Shown: in pieces, positions 33,051 to 43,000 of the stretch | Numbering within the stretch: position 1 is the first letter of the stretch | Layout of the letters: each line of letters begins with the position of its first letter | NCBI GenBank assembly: GCA_037903475.1 | Contig: JBAJFG010000475.1 | Span: 62,001 to 126,000 of the forward strand | Source: Ancylostoma caninum | Taxonomy: Eukaryota; Nematoda; Chromadorea; Rhabditida; Ancylostomatidae | Direction of reading: 5' to 3' | Length of the DNA stretch: 64,000 nt | Program-made: the position numbers and the translations under genes | The notes under the pieces: generated by a model | Told to the model about the DNA's origin: nothing | What the model saw: only the letters and a program-made list of their open reading frames with translations | The model's database searches: none

Positions 33051-33870
33051 TCTGCCTAGCTCTACTTCATTCCAAAACCAAGGATAAGCATCCAAAACAA
33101 CCCATCTGGGTGAAATTCTGAGGAATTCTGAGATGACGCATATTCTACATATTCCCACCGTAATCCTACAAATGTAGGTACGATAACCTGAGACGTGTCT
33201 CAACAAACCACCACTTGCGGTAGCGCCGTTGGGAGGAACCTTCACCTACTACGATGAGGATGAGTTTTTGCACAAAGTTGCATATTTTGTTCGGGAAAGA
33301 AAAAGAAATACATGGAACGCGCCGGTGTCGATTAAATTCTATACAGCGTTAGGGAGCGTGAAGCTCAGGAGTCGTCGGCGAACAATGGTTGAGAAAAACT
33401 GTTGAGAATATAGCCATGAGATTGCCTGAAATCTGAGCTTTGACCTGGAATATCATCTTCAGCTCAAAGAAAAATAAGTGTTACGCAGTTGTCAGTCGGG
33501 ATAACAAAACGACATTACACTAGATGGTGTTGCAGCGACAGAAATGTGAGAAATCTCCTAAGACATAAAAACCACGGCATTTTCTTTATATGGGAGAATT
33601 GAAAGTTGCGCAGCTGTCCGCTGAGCTCAGAATGAAATTCTGAGCAGAAGATTTATAATTCTTGGTAGTTTTATTCACACCCACGGAGAATCGAGGGTGA
33701 GACAGATGCCCCGTTCGTCTCACCCTTGCGTCGGGCGCCCTCTCATATGGCGCGCTCTCTCGCTACCTCCCCCCCCCCCCTGAGCTACACGGGGCATTTG
33801 TCTCAGGCGGGCTTTTTCAGCCCAACATGAAAGAAAGTGCCAAATAGAGTAAATGAGCATTTGGCTGGTA
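33051..33870. other. No gene; imperfect hairpin at 33698-33805
   Basis: TGAGACAGATGCCCCG at 33698 and its near-complement CGGGGCATTTGTCTCA at 33790 form an inverted repeat with a spacer of about 76 bases that includes a C homopolymer. No coding feature is recognised. Confidence 0.45.
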
Positions 33871-34400
33871 AAAAACGGTGAAGTTTGATAATGCCGCTCG
33901 GGAGAAATAGGCGGGAAGACCACAGTGGAAACGACTTTGCAATTGCGTGCACGATTCTGGCTCACGAACCAGAAATTTCGGCTAGGAAAACGCTTGAAGC
34001 ATTCTGGTTTTCTGTACGCAATCCCGGAATGAATAACAGAAATGAGCATTTATCGATAACCAGTGAGCTGATGCCGTTCATACCATTGTGTGAGATATGA
34101 GATATATATGATTGTCACCGATCAGCTCATGCACAACCGCTGAGCAACACTCAGTCGTCCGCTGGTGACAATCGTAGTGTGCGCAGAAACATCCCGCGTA
34201 TTGGTGGAACACCGGATGAGTTTCCTCTTTACAGTCGGTACTCATGGTTATCTGCCCGGAATCGCGTTGAATGTGCAGGTCAGAGGAGGTGTTTGATGGG
34301 TTAGAGCGCAGATTCAAGGAAATTGATCCACTTTCAGGCCTTGAAAACGCCTTTTGTCGAAACGTCGGCCAATAAAGGTGTTCCTATAACAACCTGTATG
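33871..34400 (+). pseudogene. Penelope-like element remnant: GIY-YIG endonuclease C-end and terminal region
   Basis: The frame near 33960-34100 reads ISARKTLEAFWFSVRNPGMN and NEHLSITSELMPFIPLCEI. This is the E-x-R-K-x-LEA-x-W...NPxMN pattern of the GIY-YIG endonuclease at the end of Penelope-like polyproteins. It is followed by a terminal region ending CGAAACGTCGGCCAATAAAG and TAACAACCTGTATGGCAG. A diverged second copy lies at 36790-37305 with the same order. No reverse transcriptase part is present. Family call is from motif pattern. Confidence 0.55.
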
Positions 34401-35444
34401 GCAGAAAAAACATTGAAGCTATCAATAGTGCGAGAAAATGCCCAGGTTTTATGATAAGAGGACATGGAGTTTGTTAGAAAAAGTGCCAAGTATTATATTG
34501 CATTCTACTCGGAATCGTACGGGCTCGGCAGCTGACAACTGCCCAACACCTGATTTTTCGAACTGAATGAGACATTTGGCGGAAAAGCGTTTTCAAACAT
34601 GGTCTGTTTTCTGGGCTAGTTTCAGACAAAGACACTTGACTTCATGACCGCTGTATGCGCAAGGATGTCGCCACTTTGTTAGACAACTGCGCAACTCACC
34701 ATTTCCGGAAAATTTTAAAGAAATTCTGAAAGACGCAAATCCCCCGTCTAGATTTTAAGAAGTTGATTTCTTCGTAGATTCTTGGTAAAAATTGTCAGTC
34801 TTGGTATCATTTTGTAGAGAATTTCATGAAGAAGATTACTGACAACTGCGCAACATACAGTTTTATGAGATTACCGAAATATTTAACGAAAATCGAGCTG
34901 AGACGCTGTGAGTCTTACGATGAGCGTGGGTCCTGGCACGAAAGCAGGGCGCCGGTGCAAATCTCTGACATGTCAGCTGTCTGACATGTTAGAATGAGAA
35001 TGTAGAGATTGTGAGCATATTTAATATTCTGCCTTCGGACATGTGCTCTTTTCCTCTTTTTGAGCAATACTAGAGCTGTTTGGGTGTGAATTATCTTAAA
35101 AAAGGGCTTCGCTATCTCGCACTCTCGAGTTCACTCTTTTCACCTTCCTCAACTTCATCGGAGTAGTTGGTGAACAACCCTCAGTTTCTCGACCCAGACA
35201 ACCTTCACTTTTCTGACCCCTGTCTCACCAATATCGCACCTATGAATGTAGGCATGCCCTAATCAGCTGATAGCATGCAGCGGCATCGATCTTGCCGACA
35301 TCACGTCGGGCGGATCACTCGTTCATGCCTCGCCTGCCCAAACTTAGTGCTCTTCAAACTGCTGGATTTTACCACTTTTCGTGAATGTCAAGGTAAAATC
35401 GCGAATCAGTACCCGAAAATGCCAAAAAACGTAAAAATCTTGGG
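34401..35444. other. Intergenic, nothing recognised
   Basis: AT-rich DNA without supported exon or element ends. Confidence 0.35.
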
Positions 35445-35474
35445 GGTGAAAATTTTCGTGGGTGCTGCCTTTAA
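35445..35474 (-). repeat. Solo right end of the TTAA element family
   Basis: AATTTTCGTGGGTGCTGCCT followed by TTAA. No matching left end was found within 1 kb. Confidence 0.6.
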
Positions 35475-35571
35475 GAATTTGCAGGCAAGGCTAGGATCTC
35501 TAGAAAACTACAAGTCTGACGTTGGAGAGGCGGCCAGGCCTGTAGAATATGCGCAACTTATAGGGAGGATT

Positions 35572-36025
35572 TTGTATTTGAGCTCACAAGGGAAGTGCAA
35601 GAGGCTAACCCCGGGGATCTCAGCGAGCCACCCATTTTCAGAAACCTTGTCTAAAGTGATTATAATGCATACATATTATTTTTGCCCAATGATCAGGATG
35701 CGCCCAGGAGAGCGCGTCCAAGATTTTTCTTCTTCGCTGCCATAGGGGTCCATTTTACAGGCGATTTATGCAACGTTGAGGGCTCAAACTTACTGAGATT
35801 ACTGTAATTAGCTGTATCATGGACTGTAGAGTGTTTGGAGACAGAATTGTGAACGACCCTGCTCCGCTGGGTATGCGATCATGAGCAATTGCCACAGGCA
35901 TGCCAGCCGTGGTGGAGTGGCCGAGTAGGTAGCGTGTCGGATTGTCAGCCAGAGGGTTGAGGGTTTGGATCCCGTCCGCGGAATCCAGTTTGCATTTTTG
36001 AATTTGAGGCTTTTAAACTTGTTTA
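35572..36025 (+). repeat. tRNA-derived dispersed repeat, copy 1
   Basis: About 430 bp matches 49975-50425 in the opposite orientation (landmarks GGAAGTGCAAGAGGCTAACC, AGGAGAGCGCGTCCAAGA, TCCATTTTACAGGCGATTTA). At 35906-35982 it contains a tRNA-like segment with box A GTGGCCGAGTAGG and box B GGGTTTGGATCCC. In the 50 kb copy the outer GCCGCGG and CCGCGGA can pair as an acceptor stem. The anticodon arm does not fold well, so it is a SINE-like relic rather than a tRNA gene. Confidence 0.7.
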
Positions 36026-36354
36026 GAGTATTTCTAATGACTAAAACACATCAGATATGTGCGCCATTAAAAGAATTACTGTAGGAACTTCGTCCGATTC
36101 GTTACTCACTCGGCCACCTCATCGCGGCTGCCATGATTGGAGCAAGGACTCATGGTCTCGTAACCAGGTGGAACCAGGTTATTCAAAAATGCGTGTGCAA
36201 ACGTTCGATGATCCATGGGACAGCTAATCACGCCAACCACTGCTGGATTGCGTGGCCAAAGTTCCATGAATCCGAGCCGGGACTCCATTGACAGCGCACT
36301 AGAAAATTGGTATTATTCAACCATCATGAACCCAAACTCTTCAGAAAAAATTTT

Positions 36355-36569
36355 TGACTGAAACTGTGCATATGGGGGTTATTTGAGGTGCTGAATACGA
36401 ATATCATATCCATTTTGTACCGTAATGCTATTTTTATAGGGTTACGGTAGTGCACGGTAGTATGGGGTGGTGCACTTGCCGTAACCTTACAAAATAAGCG
36501 TTACGGTACAAAATGGATATGATTCGTATTCAGCGCCTCAAATAACCTCCGTATGCAAAGTTTCAGTCC
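36355..36569. mobile_element. Foldback MITE, about 215 bp
   Basis: The left arm GACTGAAACTGTGCATATGG...TTATTTGAGG and CATATCCATTTTGTACCGTA mirror the right arm TACGGTACAAAATGGATATG and CCTCAAATAACCTCCGTATG. It lies between inverted copies of the tRNA-derived repeat body (35572 and 36590-36775). Non-coding. Confidence 0.8.
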
Positions 36570-36589
36570 AGAAGACCTTTTCAAAGATC

Positions 36590-36775
36590 TAGGGCGTGTG
36601 GGAGATGAATGACGCCGAAAAGTCTTTGGCGCGCTCTCCTGCGCGCATCAGGACCATTGGGCAAAAATGATGCACATACATTAATATAGCCTTAGACAAT
36701 GTTACCAAAAATGGGTGTTTCGTTTCGATCCCCGGGGTTAGCCTCTTGCACTTCCCTTGTCAGCTTATTTGCTAA
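36590..36775 (-). repeat. tRNA-derived repeat body, partial inverted copy
   Basis: The reverse complement matches 35575-35735 (GACAAGGGAAGTGCAAGAGG, CCCCGGGGATC, TTTTTGCCCAATG, AGGAGAGCGCG). Confidence 0.75.
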
Positions 36776-36789
36776 TTTTCTGAGCATTT

Positions 36790-37305
36790 CGCATGTGTGA
36801 AGCTTTTGCACATACCTCAAGTGGCTGCCCCACCCCACTTTCTAGCGTCCCGAAGGGGTGCTAGTTGGAATAATATTTCCGCAAAGAAAGCATTGGAGGC
36901 AGCTTGGATCCTGCCCAAGAATCTAGGAATGAATAGCAAAAATGAATGTCTCTCCTTAATGAGTGACTTGCTCCCTTTAACATCGTTATGTGAGCTATCT
37001 GTAGATCGAATAAGATTCGGACGTTGAGCAGGAACCGTAACGATCACGGGTTAGCTGTTGGGATTTCTTCCGCGGGAGGTGGAACAACTGGTGGGTAAGA
37101 GCTCGATTCTGGGCGCTCTCATCGTATCTTGCCTGAGATAAGGTCGAGAACTGGCGAGGTACGATGCGGCGTTTGACCGTCTAGCACACAGATCGAACAA
37201 CTGGGGCCGCTTTCAGACCTCTGACGACGACGGTTACGTTGAAGCGTGAGGTCAGTAAAGTTTCAGCGTAACAACCTAGTGTGGCAGAAGCAAGCTACAC
37301 AATTT
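36790..37305 (+). pseudogene. Penelope-like element remnant, copy 2
   Basis: ISAKKALEAAWILPKNLGMN and NECLSLMSDLLPLTSLCEL align with the 33960-34100 remnant. The following terminal part CTTTCAGACCTCTGACGACG...TTGAAGCGTGAGGTCAGTAA and TAACAACCTAGTGTGGCAG parallels 34330-34415. Decayed. Confidence 0.55.
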
Positions 37306-37844
37306 AATACAAGAATATTTATCCATTGACGACTGTGTTACTCACCCACTTTTTTGTCTCTGTTCAAATTGAAAAATTATTAAAGGCAGCACCCACGAAG
37401 AAAATCGTCACTCAGATTTTAGCGCAATATTGGGTTTCTGACTATGAGGTACATGGATAATGTAGTTGATTTTGTCAGTACTCACGTTAAAATGGCTTTC
37501 GGTTGCTTCCAATTTCCTGAAATACAGCAAAGTGGCCGAGTTACGCGGGTGGAAGAAAGTCGATGAGCTGCCTTTATTGGCAACGAGGTTCTTGGCGCAA
37601 CTAGATACTCGTCTAATTTTTCAGCTTCTATGAAGGAGAGAAAAGCTCGACGAAAAAGAAATAGAATAATCACTACAGAGAGATACCTCAAGGAAAGAAA
37701 AAACTTATCGTTAAGTGTAAAAAGCTTACAAACAGATGTTCATATCATACTTGAAAATTTGAAAGTTCTGGGTAAAAGAAGGGATCGTACGGTTTAAGAA
37801 CAGTTGAAAGAGTTCAAGTGAAGGAAGCAGATCATTACAATATA

Positions 37845-39395
37845 TTAGGTTGGTGCAAAAATAATGCACGTTTTCATGCCTTTGATTCCGAGCCCCGTAA
37901 CTCGTTTCAAAATAGATCTTTTCAGAAAGGCTCAAAGCTACTGTAATCCGCAAATCCTTGGCAATAAGGTAGACATTCTCCAGTTACCGTACATTTCGAA
38001 TATGGCCTTCTAGAATCGACAAACTTCCGGAAGGCAATTTTGATATCCCTTTAGTCTTCGAAAAAATTCTCCCGGAAGAAGTTGTCCAAATTCTCTGAAA
38101 AGTGGTAGTCGGTGAGCGAGAAGTTTGCTGACTATGATATATGAGGCAGAAGTTCCGAGCTAATTGCTCCATCCTATAGGGACTCTGTAGTGCGAGATAT
38201 GGCTGGACGGCAGTGGCGGACGCAGGGGGGGGCCCGCGCCCCCCCCGAGAATGGGTCGCCAAATTTTTGAAATTACTTTACAATACAAATAAAAATCTTG
38301 TGTTAGTTTATTTTTAATTGTTTATTTTTATTATTATTTTTAATATATTTTTTATTTATTGTTTATTATTATAATTAATATTATTATTAATTTTATTTTC
38401 CGTCTGGGTCCCCAAAACGGCGGAGACCCCACTTTTCTTCCCACGCCCCCCCTCCCGCCCACTTTCTGCGTCCGCCACTGCTGGACGGTGCTGTGTATCA
38501 GTGGTGAATCCATTTTATTGAGCAACGCTGGGCTTACATAGTGAAGCTTCTGATCTATTTCATACACATATTGAAAGTACTTCTCAGTTGAGAAGGACCA
38601 AATGGGCTGTAGTGAGTGATTTCTGCAGCAGGTCACCACAAAGTCGCCGCGGCCTTACTTTGGTGTTGCTTCGGTTTCTGACAGTGTTTCGGTGCTTTTT
38701 CCTAGTCCAACTAATGAGCAGGGCACTTCGTATTGTCGCAGAGGGTCTATACTTCACACTATATCAACAAGCAACCAAGTGTTTGGTCTCAATTCTCTCA
38801 CTACAAAGGCGCGAAGCAGACCTCTTAACGAGGATCAACCAGGTACGTTCAGTATGCGCGATATCTATTCGTCGAAGTTTTTCATCCTCCCATTCTTGAT
38901 GAAGGAAGGGATGGTCTGACGACAATCACCGGCGAGGTTCTGCGAAATCAAATATGTTGTTTTGAATAGGTGCTCTTCGATGACTGCCATCAGTTGGGGG
39001 TCGCGAACCCCAGGAAGACCAATGCGACATCCCTTACTTTCGAAGCAAGACACACCACGTCAAAAAATTCGGAAACAGCTTTGTGGTATGCATTTGCTCA
39101 CACTTCCTTAGCCAAAACTATGGTGGTATTCCGAGCGGTTCCTGCTGTGATGCCGCAGGGTTTTAGCTCGCTGAAGTGAGTTTGGCAAAAAATTTGTTTT
39201 GGCATCTTTTGTTCCAGAACTAAAAATTCACCAAGAACGTTGATATCTTCCAAAATGCATGAGATATTTGAAAAGGCCATAAAATTTGCTATAAAACCAT
39301 ATACAACATTTCATAGCGGTGATAACAAATACCGGAAGTTTTCTGCACCGAAGGTGAAGCAACGAAAAACGCGCATTATTTTTGCACCAACCTAA
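37845..39395 (-). mobile_element. Mariner D with transposase remnant, split by a hAT MITE
   Basis: Ends TTAGGTTGGTGCAAAAATAA on both sides, next to TA. This terminus is of the general mariner type widely seen in animals. The minus strand keeps NFSLTDYHFSENLDNFFREN at about 38130-38060 (the region of the third catalytic aspartate), followed by a stop, then AFRKFVDSRRPYSKCT. Upstream, about 38640-38490, is a diverged piece ending SPALLNKMDSPLIH. The copy is inactive. Confidence 0.8.
38211..38480. mobile_element. hAT-type MITE (270 bp) with 8 bp target duplication
   Basis: Ends CAGTGGCGGACGCAGGGGG and, as reverse complement, CAGTGGCGGACGCAGAAAGT are flanked by exact copies of CTGGACGG (38203-38210 and 38481-38488). 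An 8 bp duplication and CAGTGGCGG ends are diagnostic of hAT. The interior is AT-rich between G- and C-rich stretches. Non-coding. Confidence 0.9.
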
Positions 39396-39649
39396 TAAAA
39401 ATTTTCAAGGTGAGCATGGAAGACAAACGTTTTTTTTTTGGAAAACTGACTGGCTGCTGCAGAAAACAGCTGATCGTATCGTACCACATCTCATCCGCGG
39501 ATACCCGGATACCAAGTCCAACTTATTATATCTTGGAAATGCTGATGCCTTCGGCGGTGCAACTTACACAAGAATTACTGGGACTATGGTCCGGGCTCCA
39601 AAACATTCAAAATTTTGGACATGAAGATTATCGTGGTTGCTGCCTTTAA

Positions 39650-40056
39650 GCACAAATACTCCTGCCAGTTTTCACGTATAATACTTCTAAATCAATGCGA
39701 TTGTGGAAGCACATTTAAATTGGAAATTTTGTAAAAAATTTGAAGCGGAGAAAAGAGTCAAAGCCCGAGAGAATGTGTAATCTGGACGTGATCGTAATGT
39801 GTTAGGGAACCAACCAATATCTTCTAATATTCGTTCCTGCTTTTCTGAAAATGTTCTTATTTTATTGGTTTTTCTTGAACGTACTAATTAGTGACCTTGT
39901 ACAAGTGTCAGATCATCAGCACGCGAGATTATAGAGGTGGTGGAGGGCGTGCCTGTTGCCATGACGGCTGTTCTCCACGCCTACCTTGTCTAATCATAAA
40001 TATAACGTAGGAGGTTCAACCAAGTCTACCATCTCCTCGATTTTCAATGAACTTCT
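39650..40056 (+). other. Upstream region of the EF-hand gene
   Basis: No gene. A TATA-like CATAAATATAACG at about 39995-40006 lies about 50 bases before the start codon; its use is unproven. Confidence 0.3.
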
Positions 40057-43000
40057 ATGAGTGATGAGCTGCCCGAAGATCTTCGAAGAATCCTGACCGC
40101 ACAAACCAAGGTGAATCCTCCTCGGTCGATCACTCTCCCTGTATTGCCGAAAATCGGCTACTCTATCAGCAAGCGTTCTTCTGCTCAAAGTCTGAACAAA
40201 GCTACATCCTCGAAAAAGGAGGGTGTTGAGCAGATTTCTCTACCACGTCTCACCGACGACATGGACAACATGAGCCTTATTGCTCGACGTACGCCTATTG
40301 TGGACTCTGGCGTGATCGGTGACGATTTGAAGTTCAACTATTCGTTCATACCAAACCACGAAATCCTTCGATCCGCGAATTCTACTGCTCATGGATCTGG
40401 TGGCGGCTCGCTCATTGCAAATGCCGTTGCGGCACCTTCCAATTTCGATCGAACCTTCGTGATAAGACGAGGTACCCCTCATCCGTCGAACGACTCCATT
40501 TCACTGCTCGACCTCAAGCTCGCCACCATTCCGCAGTCTCTGCCAGGTGCGTAGGTTAACGGAAAACCAATATTGTAGCAGTGTAATTACGCAGATAAGG
40601 TTACGTACCACGTTGTGGATGATTGGTTGTCGCTCCTGGTGCTGTCGTTCGGGAAAAAACCCGAGCAAATATTGAGTTACCTGGATACGTACATGGGAAT
40701 GTACGTAAAAAAAATGCCTCTGAGTTTCACATTTCAGATATGGTAGGACTACAAAATGCCGTGGATAATCTGAGTAGCCACCGTATAGCGAGCATACTTG
40801 ATGCATGCAGGTTAAATATACTTTGTTACTGAATGTAAATTTTAGCTTGTTAACTGATTTTTCCATCCATTTAGGTTGTACGATCGGGAGCTACGTGGTT
40901 ACCTCAGCGTCCCATCACTCATAAAATGCTTTGGAGAAGTCGTCCCAAGTGTTGGTTTTGGCATCATCGTTTCTATGTTGTCCTCTTCCTTTTCCACCAG
41001 TTTTTCTTCGCAACTAGGCAAATAATCAGGTGTAGGGGGAGGAACCACGTTTATGGGGATTAGCTACAATAAAAATAATACTTGATTGCGATATCCAAGA
41101 TGGCTATGGGAGAAAAAAAACAATAAAAAATAAAAATAGTAACGCATACAGATACAGACAATACCATCATCTCACCGGTGTTTCAACAATTTTATGTGAA
41201 CTGAACGCTCGAGAGAAAAGAATTTCTAAGCCGTGGAATTGGTCCATCCTCAAGAGGCTTGTTAATTTAATGATTCATAATAGTTGAACTTGCACAAGAA
41301 ATCCCACTTTGGAATAGCAGTAGATTTACGGAATATTCCGATGTTACCGATATTACCCAAGGAAGCGTTTGGCATCATATCCGTAGCGTTCATTTACAAT
41401 TGTTGCGTTTCTAGCGGCATAAGTGACTTTTTTTCCGTTTAATGAAAATTGCTATCTTATCCGTACATAATTCCTAAGGGACGAGTTTCTCTCGTGAAAT
41501 ATTTTGATTCGCTCAGCGTTCTTTTCTGTAATGTTCTGAAGTGAGCTGAACAGTCGCATTTAATGGATTTTAACACGTTACCCACATGTAATGTATTTCT
41601 TCCTGCTGGGCGGACGTACTCTCACGGATATGCAAGTGCAGGAGAGTTGGGATATTCTGCCCTGGAATAAAAACTTGTTCGCGGAAGTAAACTTATAATA
41701 TTTTCACTTAGTTAGTAGATAAGCATTGGCACCACAACTTCTTTTATTGCCTCCCGCCAACTTACGTAAATATGTACCTCATTTGCGCCGAGCACGTACA
41801 TGCAGTGGGCGCCGATGGCCGTGCGTTTTTCGCAGACATGCTGTCGAGGCTAATCAAGGTTTTCTTAACAGTTCCCGTCATTTCTGATGCTAACTATCAA
41901 GAAAACTAGCGAGGTAACCCTATGGTTTGTTGCCGCAGAGAGGATATCAGCGATAAGTTCAAGTTATACTAGAGAGGTGCGTTTGACGCGCGTGCGTTTA
42001 TGCGGGGTGTTTCTCGAGTCCGCGAAAAACCCACCGCCAACGTCCTCCCCCGTAGATGCGTAAATGGTATTGGATAGCAGGTTGGACATTCTATGTTTTC
42101 TTCACAATCACATTGGATACTTGTCCGGAAAACCGCGTTTTGGGAGGGGGAGAGGGGGTATGAAGAAATGGATGCATAAACGATCCTGAGAAGGTGATGT
42201 GACCTACTACCTCTTTGAACTGGGCGAGTTCTCCTCGCAAAAAAGGTATAATTTATCAGTGTGACCTACGTATCTTAGTCAGTGGTGGAAGTGAAGATGG
42301 CTTCGGATAGGGATAGGAACACTCGTTCTGGACCTGAATGAGCAGTAAGTTAATGACATTCCCAGGTTTCTGAATCACACCACAGGTAAATTGATGCGGA
42401 CGTGTGCCTGTAATAAGTATATACATGTGTATCTTTCGCTTGCCTCACATTCTCTTTCGCTTCTCTACTTGCCAGGATCAGTTTTTTTAAATAAAGTACA
42501 TGGATTTTTCCCCTGGCGCTCGTATGTTTTGATGTGCGGGTGAGTCGCTACCTTGTCGAAAACATTCATTTGTACCACTTCAAGTCATATCCAATTTTAA
42601 TATCGTCATAGAAGTGACCCGAATCCAAGAAAGTCTGAGTACAATTCACTTAGTTGCGTAGGTATTGCACTCATCATACTTTTTCTCCACAATTCTCGTT
42701 AAGAAGCCGACATTCACTATTTTTCCAGGTTCACTCGCCTTCCTCACCATGGCGATTGTTTTTACATTCGCTGGCACCTGATGGCGAATTCGTAGAATAT
42801 GAGAAACTCCTCGAACTAGTGGAAAAGCACAGACCCAAAGAGCACAACGTCGAAACCATGTGAGTTTTCAATGGAATTATTTCTTGTGGTGTAAATCCCA
42901 ATATTCTCGAAAGTTCTCCAGCCCAGACCTGATAGTTTCCTCAGAAGACGGAAAGGCCGTGGCTTTGATTAAACCGAGTACTGGACAGGAGAATCGCGAG

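Larger units (their letters stand above)
37384..39645. mobile_element. TTAA-flanked element carrying two nested transposons
   Basis: The left end AGGCAGCACCCACGAAGAAA after TTAA (37380-37383) and the right end, reverse complement AGGCAGCAACCACGATAATC before TTAA (39646-39649), belong to the same family as 32047. About 1.55 kb of the interior is mariner D, leaving an element of about 0.71 kb. Confidence 0.65.

Noticed and set aside
35275..35745. 156-codon open frame
   Set aside because: It crosses the end of a TTAA element and enters the tRNA-derived repeat; it is a chimera of repeats, not a gene.
35906..35982. Functional tRNA-Asp-like gene
   Set aside because: The anticodon arm does not pair and the segment recurs as part of a dispersed repeat.
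38352..38639. Open frames on both strands over an AT-rich and G/C-run stretch
   Set aside because: They fall within and across the hAT MITE; low-complexity translation.
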